A stretch of 64,000 nucleotides of DNA, taken from the NCBI RefSeq assembly GCF_019599265.1, contig NZ_JAHZTC010000011.1, positions 62,001 to 126,000 on the forward strand, given 5' to 3'. Numbering within the stretch: the stretch's first letter is position 1; every line of letters begins with the position of its first letter. The notes below the pieces were generated by a model that was given only the letters and a program-made list of their open reading frames with translations, was not told where the DNA came from and ran no database searches. Below, piece after piece: positions 49,729 through 60,215 of the stretch. The position numbers and the translations under genes were made by a program. Source of the DNA: Pontibacter sp. HSC-14F20. Lineage in GTDB: Bacteria; Bacteroidota; Bacteroidia; Cytophagales; Hymenobacteraceae.

Positions 49729-50907
49729 ATGAACAACGCATATATCGTAGCCGGATTTCGTAGCGCAGTAGGCAAAGCCGGGCGCGGCGGCTTCCGGTTC
49801 ACCAGACCCGATGACCTGGCCGCTGACGTCATCAAACATCTTTTGGCCTCAGTGCCTGCCCTTGACCCGGAGCGCGTAGACGACCTCATTGTGGGTAACG
49901 CTGTGCCGGAAGCGGAGCAAGGCCTGCAGATCGGCCGTATGGTGTCCTTGCTGGCGCTTCCTATGTCGGTATCCGGTATGACTGTGAACCGCTACTGCGG
50001 ATCGGGCGTCGAGACCATTGCTATTGCCAGCAACCGCATCGCGGCAGGTATGGCCGACTGCATTATCGCAGGTGGTACCGAGTCGATGTCGATGGTGCCG
50101 ACAGCGGGTTGGAAGACCGTGCCGAACTACAACATCTCGAAAAACAACCCTGATTGGTACCTGAGCATGGGCCTGACAGCGGAGGCAGTGGCCGCCGACT
50201 ACAGTGTTTCACGTGAAGACCAGGATGAATTTGCTTTTAACTCGCACCAGAAAGCAATAAACGCCATCAATAACGGCTACTTCAAAGACCAGATCGTGCC
50301 GATCACGGTAGAGGAAACTTATGTGGACGAGAACGGCAAGAAGAAAACCCGGTCTTATGTAGTAGATACGGACGAAGGCCCTCGCGCTGATACGTCTATG
50401 GAGGCGCTGGCACGTCTGAAGCCTGTGTTTGCTGCTGGTGGTTCGGTAACGGCTGGCAACTCGTCTCAGACCTCAGACGGAGCGGCTTTTGTGGTCGTGA
50501 TGAGCGAGCGTATGGTGAAGGAGCTGAACCTGGAGCCAATAGCACGCCTGGTAAGCTACGGCACTGGCGGTGTGGATCCACGCATTATGGGTATGGGTCC
50601 GATCGCCGCCGTTCCGAAAGCCCTGAAAATGGCTGGCATGACCCTCAACGACATCGACCTGATCGAGATGAACGAGGCCTTCGCGGCTCAGTCTATCGCC
50701 GTCATGCGCCATCTGGAGTTCGATCCAGCCAAACTGAACATCAACGGTGGTGCTATTGCCTTGGGTCACCCGCTTGGTTGCTCTGGTGCCAAGCTGAGCG
50801 TGCAGCTCTTTAGTGACCTGCGCCGCACTGGTGGCAAGCATGGCATTGTGACAGCCTGCGTTGGCGGCGGTCAGGGTGTAGCCGGCATCTATGAATTACT
50901 CAAATAA
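49729..50907 (+). CDS. acetyl-CoA C-acyltransferase (thiolase)
   Basis: 392 residues. Cleaves 3-ketoacyl-CoA with CoA in the last step of beta-oxidation. Nucleophile Cys90 lies in [13 protein letters not shown]; the [10 protein letters not shown] motif with the catalytic His, NEAFAAQS, and the second catalytic Cys in [17 protein letters not shown] near the C-terminus are all intact. The 29-base spacing to the upstream HAD-ECH gene and the 35-base spacing to the dehydrogenase gene support one operon. Thiolase I versus biosynthetic thiolase is settled by context. Confidence 0.95.
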   Translation: MNNAYIVAGFRSAVGKAGRGGFRFTRPDDLAADVIKHLLASVPALDPERVDDLIVGNAVPEAEQGLQIGRMVSLLALPMSVSGMTVNRYCGSGVETIAIASNRIAAGMADCIIAGGTESMSMVPTAGWKTVPNYNISKNNPDWYLSMGLTAEAVAADYSVSREDQDEFAFNSHQKAINAINNGYFKDQIVPITVEETYVDENGKKKTRSYVVDTDEGPRADTSMEALARLKPVFAAGGSVTAGNSSQTSDGAAFVVVMSERMVKELNLEPIARLVSYGTGGVDPRIMGMGPIAAVPKALKMAGMTLNDIDLIEMNEAFAAQSIAVMRHLEFDPAKLNINGGAIALGHPLGCSGAKLSVQLFSDLRRTGGKHGIVTACVGGGQGVAGIYELLK

Positions 50908-50942
50908 AAAATCTGTACCTAAAACACTAATCATAATCTGCC

Positions 50943-52739
50943 ATGGAAAATGTAACAGATAACAAGAAGGCCACTGTTCGCGGTGGTGAGTTTTTGATCA
51001 AAGAAACGAATTCGCAGGACGTGTTTATACCTGCCGAGTTCAGCGAGGAGCAGCGCATGATGGCACAAACCTGTCTGGACTTTGTGCGCGAAGAAGTGAA
51101 CCCGCTGCTCGAGCGCCTCGACAATCACGAAGAAGGTCTGATGGAAGGCTTGATGAAAAAAGCTGGAGAGCTTGGACTGTTTGCTGTATCCATGCCGGAG
51201 CAATACGGTGGTCTGAACATGGACTTTAATACTTCGCTTCTGGTAACAGAATCAGTAGGTGGTGGACACTCCTTCCCGGTGGCTTTTGCGGCACACACAG
51301 GTATAGGTATGCTGCCGATCCTGTATTTCGGTACAGATGAGCAGAAAGCGAACTATCTGCCGAAATTGACTTCAGGCGAATGGGCAGCAGCTTACTGCCT
51401 CACTGAGCCGGGTTCCGGTTCCGATGCCCTGGCAGCCAAAACCAAGGCGGTATTGAATGAGGCCGGTACACACTACATCCTGAACGGTCAGAAAATGTGG
51501 ATCACAAACGCTGGCTTCGCCGATGTGTTCATTGTGTTCGCGCAGGTAGACGGCGATAAATTCACAGGCTTCATTGTAGAGAAAAATTACCCAGGACTGA
51601 GCCTTGGCAACGAGGAGCATAAAATGGGTATCAAAGGTTCTTCTACACGCCAGGTGTTCCTGTCGGACTGCGAAGTGCCGAAAGAGAACGTATTGGGTGA
51701 GATCGGCAAAGGTCACCTGATTGCTTTCAATATTCTTAACATCGGTCGTATCAAGCTTTGCGCTGCTACCTTGGGCGCTGCTAAAAAAGTAGCGGATCTG
51801 TCGGTGAAGTATGCCAACGAGCGCCAGCAGTTCAAACTGCCAATCTCAAAATTTGGTGCTATACGCTACAAACTAGCAGAGCAGGCCATCCGCATCTATG
51901 CTGTGGAGTCAGCCTTGTACCGCTGCGGAATGGACATCTATCGCAAAGAGCAGGAGTTGTTGGCTGCCGGTAAAGGCGAGAACGAAGCCATGCTGGGTGC
52001 CGCCCGCGAGTTTGCCGTCGAGTGTGCCATCCTGAAAGTAGAAGGCTCTGAAGTACTGGACTACGTTGTAGACGAAGGCGTGCAGATCTACGGTGGTTAC
52101 GGCTTTTCAGCAGACTACCCAATGGACCGCGCCTACCGCGATTCACGCATCAACCGCATCTTTGAGGGCACCAACGAAATCAACCGCATGCTTACCGTAG
52201 ACATGATCCTGAAAAAGGCCATGAACGGCGAGTTAGACCTGATGGGGCCTGCGCAAAACGTGCAAAACGAACTGATGGCTATACCTGATTTCGGTGAGGA
52301 AGAAGAAGGCCTGTTTGCCGCTGAGCACAAAGCGATCCGTAACCTGAAGAAAGCGATTCTGATGGTGGCGGGTACAGCGGTGCAGAAGTACATGAACTCG
52401 CTGGCCAAAGAGCAGGAGATTTTGATGAACATCGCTGACATGGCTATCAAGACTTACGTGGCGGAGTCAACGCTGCTGCGTGTAGAGAAACTGGTAGGTA
52501 TGAAAGGTGAGAATGCCGTGGCCAATCAGATCGACATTGTACGCGTAACCGTGAACGATGCCGTGGATACTGCCTTCCTGGCTGGTAAAGATGCCATTGC
52601 CTCTATGGTAGAAGGCGACGAACAGCGCCTCTTGTTCATGGGCCTGAAGCGTTTCACCAAAAAAGACCTCTACAACACCAAAGAAGCACGCCGCCGCATA
52701 GCAGCTTCTATGATCGAGGCAAACGAATTTGTGTACTAG
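50943..52739 (+). CDS. acyl-CoA dehydrogenase, long (VLCAD-like)
   Basis: 598 residues. Introduces the first double bond into acyl-CoA, passing electrons to ETF. N-terminal helical domain (FSEEQRMMAQTCLDFVREEVNPLLE), AYCLTEPGSGSDALAAKTKA with the FAD-binding middle strand region, WITNAGFADVFIVFAQV, and the catalytic Glu segment RDSRINRIFEGTNEINRML. A C-terminal extension of about 170 residues resembles that of very-long-chain dehydrogenases. Last gene of the operon; a terminator hairpin follows at 52764. Confidence 0.93.
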   Translation: MENVTDNKKATVRGGEFLIKETNSQDVFIPAEFSEEQRMMAQTCLDFVREEVNPLLERLDNHEEGLMEGLMKKAGELGLFAVSMPEQYGGLNMDFNTSLLVTESVGGGHSFPVAFAAHTGIGMLPILYFGTDEQKANYLPKLTSGEWAAAYCLTEPGSGSDALAAKTKAVLNEAGTHYILNGQKMWITNAGFADVFIVFAQVDGDKFTGFIVEKNYPGLSLGNEEHKMGIKGSSTRQVFLSDCEVPKENVLGEIGKGHLIAFNILNIGRIKLCAATLGAAKKVADLSVKYANERQQFKLPISKFGAIRYKLAEQAIRIYAVESALYRCGMDIYRKEQELLAAGKGENEAMLGAAREFAVECAILKVEGSEVLDYVVDEGVQIYGGYGFSADYPMDRAYRDSRINRIFEGTNEINRMLTVDMILKKAMNGELDLMGPAQNVQNELMAIPDFGEEEEGLFAAEHKAIRNLKKAILMVAGTAVQKYMNSLAKEQEILMNIADMAIKTYVAESTLLRVEKLVGMKGENAVANQIDIVRVTVNDAVDTAFLAGKDAIASMVEGDEQRLLFMGLKRFTKKDLYNTKEARRRIAASMIEANEFVY

Positions 52740-52763
52740 ATTCTGACAAATCTATAGTTTAAG

Positions 52764-52796
52764 AAAGGCTGACTCCGTAGGGGGCAGCCTTTTTGT
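52764..52796 (+). terminator. terminator of the fatty-acid degradation operon
   Basis: AAAGGCTGACTCC (52764-52776) pairs with GGGGGCAGCCTTT (52780-52792), one mismatch and one G-T pair, loop GTA, then TTTG. Confidence 0.8.
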
Positions 52797-52879
52797 TTTA
52801 TGGAATGCTATTGAGTGACTTTATGATCAAACGTGCGTAAACATACCTGAATACCGGAGTATAATTAATCTTGGAGTGT

Positions 52880-53611
52880 ATGGGGGTAACATGCCTTATT
52901 CCATGCTATGATGAACGGGAACGTATTGCGGCCGTACTGGATGTGGTGACCAAAGTAAATGGTATACGGCAGGTAATCTGTATCGACGACGGGTCTTCTG
53001 ACAACACGGCGACCATGGTCAGCCGGCAATGGCCCACAGTGCAGGTTATCCGGCTCAGCCAGAACCGGGGAAAGGCCGCTGCTATACAGTATGGACTCCA
53101 GTTTGTGCAGCACGAATCAGTTTTGCTGATGGACGCTGATCTGCAGGAGTTAGATGGGGCCGAGCTTGAAAGAGCCATCGCCGCTTTTCAAAACACTACA
53201 AAAGTCGATATGCTCATCCTGCGCCGTATCCGGTCGCCCTGGTTTGTGCGTTGGTACCGCAGCGATATATTGCTGTCGGGTGAGCGGCTCCTGCGGCGGA
53301 GCGACCTGGAAAAAGTGCTGTCCCAACCAGTAGCACGGTACCAACTGGAAGTAGCCATTAACCGCTATATGATCAAACGACGCAAACGGGTACGCTGGAT
53401 GCCCTGGTCAGCCATGAATACCTACAAAGTAGACAAGCTGGGCGTGCTGGAGGGTTCTCGGAGGGAGTTTAAGATGTATGTTGAGATCGTGGACTATGTG
53501 GGTTTTGTGCACATGCTCGTGCAGCTGAGTTCCTTCACCCGAAAGCTCAAAAAGCAAAAAAGCATGACCAATGAGTGGTTGCGCTTCCTGTCAGGTATAA
53601 GAGTGTCTTGA
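52880..53611 (+). CDS. glycosyltransferase family 2
   Basis: About 243 residues. GT-A fold with TCLIPCYDERERIAAVLDVV at the N-terminus, the nucleotide-binding IDDGSSDNTATM, RLSQNRGKAAAIQYGL and the metal site LLMDADLQE. It ends after a short C-terminal part with no TM helices, so it is soluble or membrane-associated. I chose the ATG at 52880; a TTG at 52871 is also open. The acceptor is unknown (possibly a lipid-linked sugar). The following gene is convergent with no intervening bases. Confidence 0.82.
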   Translation: MGVTCLIPCYDERERIAAVLDVVTKVNGIRQVICIDDGSSDNTATMVSRQWPTVQVIRLSQNRGKAAAIQYGLQFVQHESVLLMDADLQELDGAELERAIAAFQNTTKVDMLILRRIRSPWFVRWYRSDILLSGERLLRRSDLEKVLSQPVARYQLEVAINRYMIKRRKRVRWMPWSAMNTYKVDKLGVLEGSRREFKMYVEIVDYVGFVHMLVQLSSFTRKLKKQKSMTNEWLRFLSGIRVS

Positions 53612-55102
53612 TTACTTGATCTGTAAACGACGTAGTTGCAGACTGTTCGCTTTTTTGGATGGCCGCACCACTGTTACCAGATCTCGCTCTGAAAGCCAGG
53701 CCGTAAAATCCTTTACATAGGCGATGTTCTTGTCGTTTGCGACATTCAGACCAGCGGCTTTTGGCGCTTCTGCTTTGCCGGTAGTCGTATCAATGCGTCG
53801 CAGGTATAGGTCATACTTGCCGTCCAGTTCTTCGAGCGTAAGCAGGTTGAGCGTGTTGCCTGTCAGGTGGTAACGGTACGATATACCTGTGAATGCTTCG
53901 TCAGAAGGGGCTTTCTGGTTTTTCATCAACACTGAGCTCCAGGCCGTACCCATAAACTGATCGTAAGCGAAAAGGTGAATCTCTTTGGCATAGTAAGGAG
54001 AATTCTCGCCACCTTCCATGTATTTCTTCTCGGCCAGCACGATCAGTTTTTCTTCCGGCGTCAGGATCAGGTCCGTCAGGTAAATATCTTCCAGGCGACT
54101 GGCTTTCGCTCCACTGCTTTTGTCCAGTTTGTTTACACTAGCTAAGTACTCAGAAGTAAACCCGAATTCCTCCGCAAACACCATGTCCTCGTTTTCAAAA
54201 TCAAATTTTACGGCTTTCAGGCTATAATACTCGCCCGTTTTCTCATCGGCCGTGAGCACCACACCATACATATTGCCATTGGGCTGCAAAGCATACTTGC
54301 TATCCATAATGTAGACCTTCTTGCCGTCGAACATGCCGCCTACCAGCACCGACATACCTTTGGCAACCGGCGACTTGAGGGTATACTGTCGCACGGTCAG
54401 TCGCTCCATGTTTTCCGAAATCAGACTGATGAACTGATCGCCGGCATCGTTTACAGTCACTTCGGCGGACACAATGCCGCGCAGGTCGCTTAGGTCATAT
54501 GTTGTGTCTTTTACTTTCTGAAGTCTGCCGTCGTACAGGCTACCGCTTATACCTTGCACCACCTGGTTGCCCGTCACATTAAAGCGATAAGCCAGGAGTT
54601 TAGTACCATCCGGCGACAGCGCTATACCTGTTTTGCGGGCATCAGCGGGAGCTTCGAGCAACAGTACCGGTTTGTCTTTCTGGCCATTCCGCAAGTCTAT
54701 TCGGTGCGTATACAGCACCTGGTTTCCCTTTTCATCGTGACGGTGCGTAACCACCAGTGCCGCCTCCCCATTCTTAGCAAAAGCCTCCAGTGTTTCTTCG
54801 GCAGCAAGTGGAATAGTCGTTGACCAGGCTTTTTTGAGTGTGGCACTGTAGCGCTCTATGGCATACTCGCCCGGTTTGTTTCGGCTGAGGATCACAAAAC
54901 CGTCGGTTCCAAGCGGAAGCGTCTTGCTGGTAATGCTTTGGTTATACTGGTCTTCTGCGTTATCAGGAAGGTAGGTGAAAGGTATAGCGGCTTTCTTGCC
55001 CTGGGCAATGGCATCTGTAGAGGACAAAAGCACCACCAGCAAAAGGAATGGCAAAAAATGAAGTGTTTTCAAGGTATAGGTTTTAGAAATTTCAGTGAGC
55101 AA
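53612..55102 (-). CDS. secreted protein of unknown function
   Basis: 496 residues. An N-terminal hydrophobic segment and AQG cleavage site (LKTLHFLPFLLLVVLLSSTDAIAQGKK) mark it as exported. The rest is a regular succession of short strands (for example GFVILSRNKPGEYAIERYSATLKKAWSTTIPL, ALSPDGTKLLAYRFNVTGNQVVQGISGSLYDG, KLIVLAEKKYMEGGENSPYYAKEIHLFAYDQF), compatible with a beta-propeller, but I recognise no family and count no clear repeats. The start is uncertain; a codon around residue 11 would still give a signal peptide. The stop directly abuts that of the glycosyltransferase gene. Confidence 0.62.
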   Translation of the reverse strand: MLTEISKTYTLKTLHFLPFLLLVVLLSSTDAIAQGKKAAIPFTYLPDNAEDQYNQSITSKTLPLGTDGFVILSRNKPGEYAIERYSATLKKAWSTTIPLAAEETLEAFAKNGEAALVVTHRHDEKGNQVLYTHRIDLRNGQKDKPVLLLEAPADARKTGIALSPDGTKLLAYRFNVTGNQVVQGISGSLYDGRLQKVKDTTYDLSDLRGIVSAEVTVNDAGDQFISLISENMERLTVRQYTLKSPVAKGMSVLVGGMFDGKKVYIMDSKYALQPNGNMYGVVLTADEKTGEYYSLKAVKFDFENEDMVFAEEFGFTSEYLASVNKLDKSSGAKASRLEDIYLTDLILTPEEKLIVLAEKKYMEGGENSPYYAKEIHLFAYDQFMGTAWSSVLMKNQKAPSDEAFTGISYRYHLTGNTLNLLTLEELDGKYDLYLRRIDTTTGKAEAPKAAGLNVANDKNIAYVKDFTAWLSERDLVTVVRPSKKANSLQLRRLQIK

Positions 55103-55309
55103 AATGTGCTGCGTCAGGTATAGACAGGTCGAATATAGGATAAAATTGTTTCTCGTGGAACCAGCATAAATAAAACCTTTAACGCAAAATACCTAAAAAC
55201 AGGTATAGCTTTACCAGTGCCGGAGTTCGTTTTCGGATACCATCCTGACAACTTTGTATACCTGTGCTATACCTAGTGAAGGCCCCTCAACACAAATTGA
55301 AAACAGATT

Positions 55310-57406
55310 TTAACTTATACGGCTCCAGTTAACCGTATTTACGCTCAGCGATTTGATATGCCGCATGATATTCTGGTTTTGAGGTTGCTCCAGCTGAGGG
55401 TCCTCGTTTAGCACACGTTGCGCGGCCGCACGCGCCTCCTGCAGAATAGGAGCGTCTTTAGCCAGGTCGGCGATGAGCAGGTCGAGCACACCGCTTTGCT
55501 GCGTACCCATCAGGTCGCCCGGTCCGCGCAGTTTCAGGTCGATGTCGGCAATCTCGAAGCCGTTGTTGGTGCGCACCATGGTTTCCAGTCGGGTCTTGCT
55601 ATCCTTGCTCAGCTTATACCCCGTCATCAGGATACAGTAACTCTGCTCGGCGCCCCGGCCCACACGGCCCCGCAGCTGATGCAACTGCGACAGACCAAAG
55701 CGCTCTGCACTCTCGATAATCATCACCGAGGCATTCGGCACGTTCACACCCACCTCGATTACGGTAGTCGCCACCATGATCTGCGTCTCGTTTTTAACGA
55801 AGCGCTGCATTTCGTAGTCTTTGTCCTGCGCCTTTAGTTTGCCGTGCACCATGCTCACCTGGTATTCCGGGAAAGCTCTGCGTATACTTTCGTAGCCATC
55901 GGTCAGGTCCTTGTAGTCCATGCCTTCCGACTCTTCGATGAGCGGGTACACGATGTATACCTGACGGCCCAGCTTGATCTGGTCGCGCACAAACTGGAAT
56001 ACCCGCAGGCGGTGCGAGTCGAAGCGGTGCACCGTCACAATCTCTTTTCGTCCGGCTGGCATCTCGTCGATCACCGACACGTCCAGGTCGCCGTAGAGCG
56101 TCATGGCCAGGGTGCGGGGTATAGGCGTGGCCGTCATCACGAGCACATGGGGGATAATGCGCGGGTTCTTGCGCCACAGCTTGGACCGCTGCTCCACCCC
56201 GAAGCGGTGCTGCTCATCCACAATACAAAGACCCAGGTTCTGGAACTGCACCACATCTTCGAGCAATGCGTGCGTGCCCACGATCATCTTCATTTCGCCG
56301 GAGCGCAGCTGCTCGTGCAACACTTTGCGGTCCTTGGTTTTAGTGGAGCCGGTGAGTTTGCCGATGTTTATACCTAGCCGGTCAGCAAATGCCTTAAGGC
56401 CGGTGTAATGTTGGTCCGCCAGAATCTCCGTTGGGGCCATCAATACCGACTGTGCCCCATTGTCGGCAGCAATCAGCATGGTGATGAAAGCCACGATCGT
56501 TTTGCCCGAGCCTACATCGCCCTGCAGCAGGCGGTTCATTTGCTTGCCAGCCGTCAGGTCCTTGTGAATTTCCTTGATAACCCGCTTCTGCGCATTGGTC
56601 AGGTCGAAGGTCATGTGGTTTTTGTAGAACTCCGTTACCGTGGGTACCTGCCTGAACACTTGCCCGGCCAGATCGGCACGGCGCACTGTTTTCTGGCGAA
56701 GCAGACGCAGCTGGATGTAGAAGAGTTCCTCGAATTTGAGCCGGAACTTGGCGGCATTATACTTCTCGACCGACTGCGGAAAATGAATGTTGATCAGCGC
56801 ATCCCGCTTGTTCATCAGGCGGTAATGGTCGATCAGTTCCGGCGAAAGCGTTTCGTGTATGTTTGGTGCTGCGACCTTCAGCAGTGCTTCCATCATGCGG
56901 GCAATCACTTTGCTCTCTACTCGGAAGGCTTTCAGCTTTTCAGTAGTATGGTATACTGGTTGCAGAAAAGAGGCCGTTTGTTTTTCCTCGCCCAACTCCT
57001 CCAGTTCCGGGTGGGCCATGTTCCACTTGCCATTGAAGGAAGTAGGCTTGCCAAATACGATGTAGTCGGTGTGGTTCTTCAGTGTCTTCTGCATCCACTT
57101 CACCCCCTTAAACCAGACCAGCTCCATTTCATTGCCGTCCTCGTCCACGAGTATGGCGGCCAGACGCTGCTTGCGGCCTTCGCCCAGTACTTCTTTGCCC
57201 CGCACACGCCCGCGCACCTGCACATAAGGCATGCTCTCGTCCAGCTCGGCTACTTTATAGAACTGGGTGCGGTCCAGGTACCGGAAGGGGTAGTGCTGAA
57301 TGAGATCGCCGTAGGTATAGATATTGAGCTCCTTTTGCATCAGTTCAGCCCGCTGCGGCCCCACGCCTTTCAGAAATTCGATTTTGGTATGGAAGAAGTT
57401 GTTCAA
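55310..57406 (-). CDS. recG: ATP-dependent DNA helicase RecG
   Basis: 698 residues. Wedge/OB domain at the N-terminus (IEFLKGVGPQRAELMQKELNIYTYGDLIQHYPFRYLDRT), helicase core with Walker A LLQGDVGSGKTIVAF, Walker B IVDEQHRFGVEQR, MTATPIPRTLAMT, and the C-terminal motifs VEVGVNVPNASVMIIE, QLHQLRGRVGRG and SYCIL. RecG reverses stalled replication forks and branch-migrates Holliday junctions. The length is normal. No terminator was seen; the downstream gap is rich in AGGTATA motifs. Confidence 0.96.
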   Translation of the reverse strand: MNNFFHTKIEFLKGVGPQRAELMQKELNIYTYGDLIQHYPFRYLDRTQFYKVAELDESMPYVQVRGRVRGKEVLGEGRKQRLAAILVDEDGNEMELVWFKGVKWMQKTLKNHTDYIVFGKPTSFNGKWNMAHPELEELGEEKQTASFLQPVYHTTEKLKAFRVESKVIARMMEALLKVAAPNIHETLSPELIDHYRLMNKRDALINIHFPQSVEKYNAAKFRLKFEELFYIQLRLLRQKTVRRADLAGQVFRQVPTVTEFYKNHMTFDLTNAQKRVIKEIHKDLTAGKQMNRLLQGDVGSGKTIVAFITMLIAADNGAQSVLMAPTEILADQHYTGLKAFADRLGINIGKLTGSTKTKDRKVLHEQLRSGEMKMIVGTHALLEDVVQFQNLGLCIVDEQHRFGVEQRSKLWRKNPRIIPHVLVMTATPIPRTLAMTLYGDLDVSVIDEMPAGRKEIVTVHRFDSHRLRVFQFVRDQIKLGRQVYIVYPLIEESEGMDYKDLTDGYESIRRAFPEYQVSMVHGKLKAQDKDYEMQRFVKNETQIMVATTVIEVGVNVPNASVMIIESAERFGLSQLHQLRGRVGRGAEQSYCILMTGYKLSKDSKTRLETMVRTNNGFEIADIDLKLRGPGDLMGTQQSGVLDLLIADLAKDAPILQEARAAAQRVLNEDPQLEQPQNQNIMRHIKSLSVNTVNWSRIS

Positions 57407-57460
57407 GGATGTACGCTCAGGTTAGGTAAATAAGGTATAGCAGGTATACCTGACAAAAAT

Positions 57461-57505
57461 AAGCAAAAGCCCCGACAGGTGTAAGCGCTAGCGGGGCTTT
57501 TGCTT
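57461..57505 (-). terminator. terminator of the small lipoprotein gene at 57566
   Basis: AAGCAAAAGCCCCG pairs perfectly with CGGGGCTTTTGCTT over 14 bp; on the minus strand the stem is followed by ATTTTTGTC. The 17-base loop is AT-poor. Confidence 0.82.
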
Positions 57506-57565
57506 TATGATTGGTAAGTTTGGTCACAGAGCTTGGGTTAAGCTTGAAGAATCATGTTTCCAAAC

Positions 57566-58054
57566 TTAATATTCTACATAGATGGTGTTAAATGAGCCGT
57601 TGGTAATATCTGCGACCTCACCTGTAGTAGAATTTCGAGCTTTAAAATGAAAGGTTCCGGCTACAGTTTTTTTAGATTTGTTGATTTCATTAATTGAAAG
57701 TATACCTGTGTAATCTGTATCTGTTTCAAATTCATCAGATGCAATACTTTTATCATAGTACCCTCTGCTTAAAGTGTCAGACAGCACATAGTTCTTGATT
57801 GTAATAGTGTTCCCATCCAGAATACTGAAATATATTCTATCTGAACCAGAAGAAGCCCGTATTGCCAGAACGCTATCACCATAAAGTAACTTGGCTGTAA
57901 GTGGGCTTGATTTGAAATCGCCAGCACTGCTGGGCCACCACCTTTTACCATCTATCTCTGCACAGAAGGCCTCATTTTCGCATAATTTATCTTTATCGCA
58001 TGCCGACAGGAGTATTATAAGCAGCAACAGGTTAAGTCTAAGAAGTCGTTTCAT
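57566..58054 (-). CDS. small lipoprotein with beta-rich domain (DUF6252-like)
   Basis: About 162 residues from the ATG at 58054. Lipoprotein signal MKRLLRLNLLLLIILLSAC with Cys19. The mature part starts with a Cys pair (CENEAFC) and WWPSSAG, then short strands with SRGYYDKS and a final strand repeating GTFHFKARNSTTGEVADITNGSFNTIYVEY, as in DUF6252-type lipoproteins. The function is unknown. A longer in-frame start at 58093 adds residues unlike a signal peptide. Its stop is followed by a terminator. Confidence 0.62.
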   Translation of the reverse strand: MKRLLRLNLLLLIILLSACDKDKLCENEAFCAEIDGKRWWPSSAGDFKSSPLTAKLLYGDSVLAIRASSGSDRIYFSILDGNTITIKNYVLSDTLSRGYYDKSIASDEFETDTDYTGILSINEINKSKKTVAGTFHFKARNSTTGEVADITNGSFNTIYVEY

Positions 58055-58178
58055 AGCAGTAGTAGTTGGCTTACTAAATATAGTGAATATCAATTTATTA
58101 TACCTAAAGCGCAGTTTCTGTTTTTAGTAGAAAGGCTATTCCAAATTGGCATTGAACGTCTGAACTCAAGAGAAACAA

Positions 58179-58208
58179 AAAAGACCGTAGGTATACCCAC
58201 GGTCTTTT
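58179..58208 (-). terminator. terminator after gldD
   Basis: AAAAGACCGT pairs with ACGGTCTTTT (10 bp), loop AGGTATACCC; on the minus strand the T-run continues as TTTTTTG. The loop contains one of the many GGTATA motifs. Confidence 0.8.
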
Positions 58209-58239
58209 GACTTTTTCACAAATTTTTCTGTCGGGAAAC

Positions 58240-58860
58240 TTACTTCTTATCCTTAAATTCCAGCGTGTTCAGCATATGCACAATATCCTTCTTCACATAC
58301 TCAATTACAGGAGCCAGTGAGTCGTTTTGAGTGGCAGTTCTGAAGTAGAGCGCTCCCCGGAAGAAATGCGTGGTGGTATCGGTCACATAGAACTGAAACT
58401 GGCTTGGAATTTCGCCTTCCAGTTCAAATACCGAAACAATATCTCCCTGCGGTGTCCGAACCTCTGTTTCTTCAATTGAATAAGCCTTTATTTGATGTTT
58501 GCCCGTTAGTTTGCGGGCGTCTTCGATAAGGTTGTTCAACATTTTCGGATCATTGTTGATAGCCTTGTAAGTCAGTTGCACGTTGGCTCCCAGGCTTGGA
58601 TAGATGATGTTGATCCAATGTGGCTGAGCAATCATCGAGGAGTCGGGCCGGATCTTGGCGTGCTTCGAATATTCAAAGGTATAAGGGTGCTCGTCCTGCA
58701 ACTGCTGGTAAGTGGCGGCTGGCAGGTCGATGCGGTTGTAGCCTTTTGGTTTGGGAGTATACTCAGCATTACAACCGGCAATAGCCAGGGCCATACCTGC
58801 CCACAGGACCATCTGCAGTTTAGCTGACTTTATGATAGTGCTCTTTTTTGCTTGCGACAT
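58240..58860 (-). CDS. gldD: gliding motility lipoprotein GldD
   Basis: 206 residues. Lipoprotein signal with Cys30 in [33 protein letters not shown] is a hallmark of GldD. Further segments [33 protein letters not shown] and [27 protein letters not shown] agree with the family. GldD is required for Bacteroidota gliding in species that glide, but its gene also occurs in non-gliders. The ATG at 58860 overlaps the end of gldE by 41 bases; an internal Met at residue 17 (58812) would avoid the overlap and still leave a signal peptide. Confidence 0.88.
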   Translation of the reverse strand: MSQAKKSTIIKSAKLQMVLWAGMALAIAGCNAEYTPKPKGYNRIDLPAATYQQLQDEHPYTFEYSKHAKIRPDSSMIAQPHWINIIYPSLGANVQLTYKAINNDPKMLNNLIEDARKLTGKHQIKAYSIEETEVRTPQGDIVSVFELEGEIPSQFQFYVTDTTTHFFRGALYFRTATQNDSLAPVIEYVKKDIVHMLNTLEFKDKK

Positions 58861-60190
58861 TAATCTTAACTCGTTTTACACGCTTATTGTCCGCCGACTC
58901 CACCGTAAAGAAATAGCGACCATACGCTACTTCCTCGCCTACATAAGGGATGCGGCCAAAGAGAGCCAGCATCAATCCGGCCACTGTTTCGTGCTCGCTT
59001 TTCACCTCGTTAAAGGCATCGAACGGAACCTCTGTGATCTTACAAAAGTCGTGCAGCGATGTTTTACCGTCAAAGATAAAGGTATTTTCGTCGAGTTGAG
59101 AGTAAATGATCTCGTCCTCGTCATCAAACTCGTCATTGATCTCACCTACAATCTCCTCAATCACATCTTCCATCGTAAGCAAGCCAACCGTAGTGCCGTA
59201 CTCGTTCACCACAATGGCCATGTGCACGTGCTTCTCCCGGAAGTCCTGCAGCAGGTTGGAAATGTGCTTGGTCTCCGGTACAAAAAATGGTGCTCTGATC
59301 AGGTTCTGCCATTTAAAGTCAGCTCCTTTGTCGAGGTGAGGCAGCAGGTCTTTTACATAGAGTATACCGTCGATACTGTCGGTGCTTTCGGTGTAAACGG
59401 GCACGCGCGAATAGCCCCATTGAATGATTTGAGGGAGAAGCTCCGGCAGTGTAGCGCTCTGAGGGAATGCCACAATATCCATACGCGGGCGCATGATCTG
59501 CCTTACCGTTATCGAACCGAAGTTTACGATGCCTCGCAGGATTTTGCGTTCTTCTGGCGAGGTTTCGTCATTGGACAAGGCCACATCCAGGCTGTGATGG
59601 AGTTCCTCGAGCGTCTGGCTGTAAGTCCGGACCCGGTAACGTTTATCAATGTAAGAGCTTATGCGTGTCAGTAACCAGGCAAGCGGTTTCAGCACAGGGG
59701 CTAAAGCGGCAAGTATAGGGGCCATGCGCTCAGCAATGGCAGGTCCGTGCTTGCGGGCGTATACCTTGGGTAGCACTTTACCAAAAAATACGATCAGGAA
59801 AGTAACAACCAGCACACTCAAAAGTAGGGTAAGGGTTGTTAAATTTGCAGAACCGGACGCCTGCCACACAATATAGGCGCAGAGGGTAATGATACTGACA
59901 TTAATCGCATTGTTGATGATCAGGAGGGAAGCCAGTAACTGGCGGGGGGCCTGCAGCAGATGGTGCACCAGTTGAAGCTTTTTGTCTTTGCTCGTTCTGG
60001 CTTTCTCGATCTCTTGTGGGGAGAGAGAGAAAAAAGCTGCCTCTGCCCCCGAGGTGAGGGCAGAGAGCAGCAATAAGATAAAGCAGGCCGAGATGGCTGC
60101 GATATATTCAATTCTAAGTAAAGCTGTCGCGCTTTGTAAAAGTTGCAGTAAGCTATAACTTAGGGGGTCTCCAGAATCTAAACTGTCCAA
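58820..60190 (-). CDS. gldE: gliding motility-associated protein GldE (CNNM/CorC-type)
   Basis: 456 residues. N-terminal CNNM domain with TM helices (about 29-52, 85-108 and 112-135; the usual [22 protein letters not shown] motif follows the first). It is followed by a CBS pair (about 220-340, [45 protein letters not shown]) and a CorC/HlyC C-terminal domain. The adjacent gldD supports the GldE name. Proteins of this class are ion transporters or their regulators. The start region holds the hydrophobic [23 protein letters not shown] segment. Confidence 0.87.
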   Translation of the reverse strand: MDSLDSGDPLSYSLLQLLQSATALLRIEYIAAISACFILLLLSALTSGAEAAFFSLSPQEIEKARTSKDKKLQLVHHLLQAPRQLLASLLIINNAINVSIITLCAYIVWQASGSANLTTLTLLLSVLVVTFLIVFFGKVLPKVYARKHGPAIAERMAPILAALAPVLKPLAWLLTRISSYIDKRYRVRTYSQTLEELHHSLDVALSNDETSPEERKILRGIVNFGSITVRQIMRPRMDIVAFPQSATLPELLPQIIQWGYSRVPVYTESTDSIDGILYVKDLLPHLDKGADFKWQNLIRAPFFVPETKHISNLLQDFREKHVHMAIVVNEYGTTVGLLTMEDVIEEIVGEINDEFDDEDEIIYSQLDENTFIFDGKTSLHDFCKITEVPFDAFNEVKSEHETVAGLMLALFGRIPYVGEEVAYGRYFFTVESADNKRVKRVKINVASKKEHYHKVS

Positions 60191-60215
60191 AATTAGATAG
60201 TTAGGTTAAACATAG

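Noticed and set aside
52871..52880. Using the purine run before 52880 as a Shine-Dalgarno to fix the start
   Set aside because: Members of this phylum generally do not use Shine-Dalgarno pairing, so it is not evidence.
56408..57433. 341-residue open frame on the plus strand opposite recG
   Set aside because: Antisense to the well-supported recG; His/Leu/Gln-rich translation without a motif.
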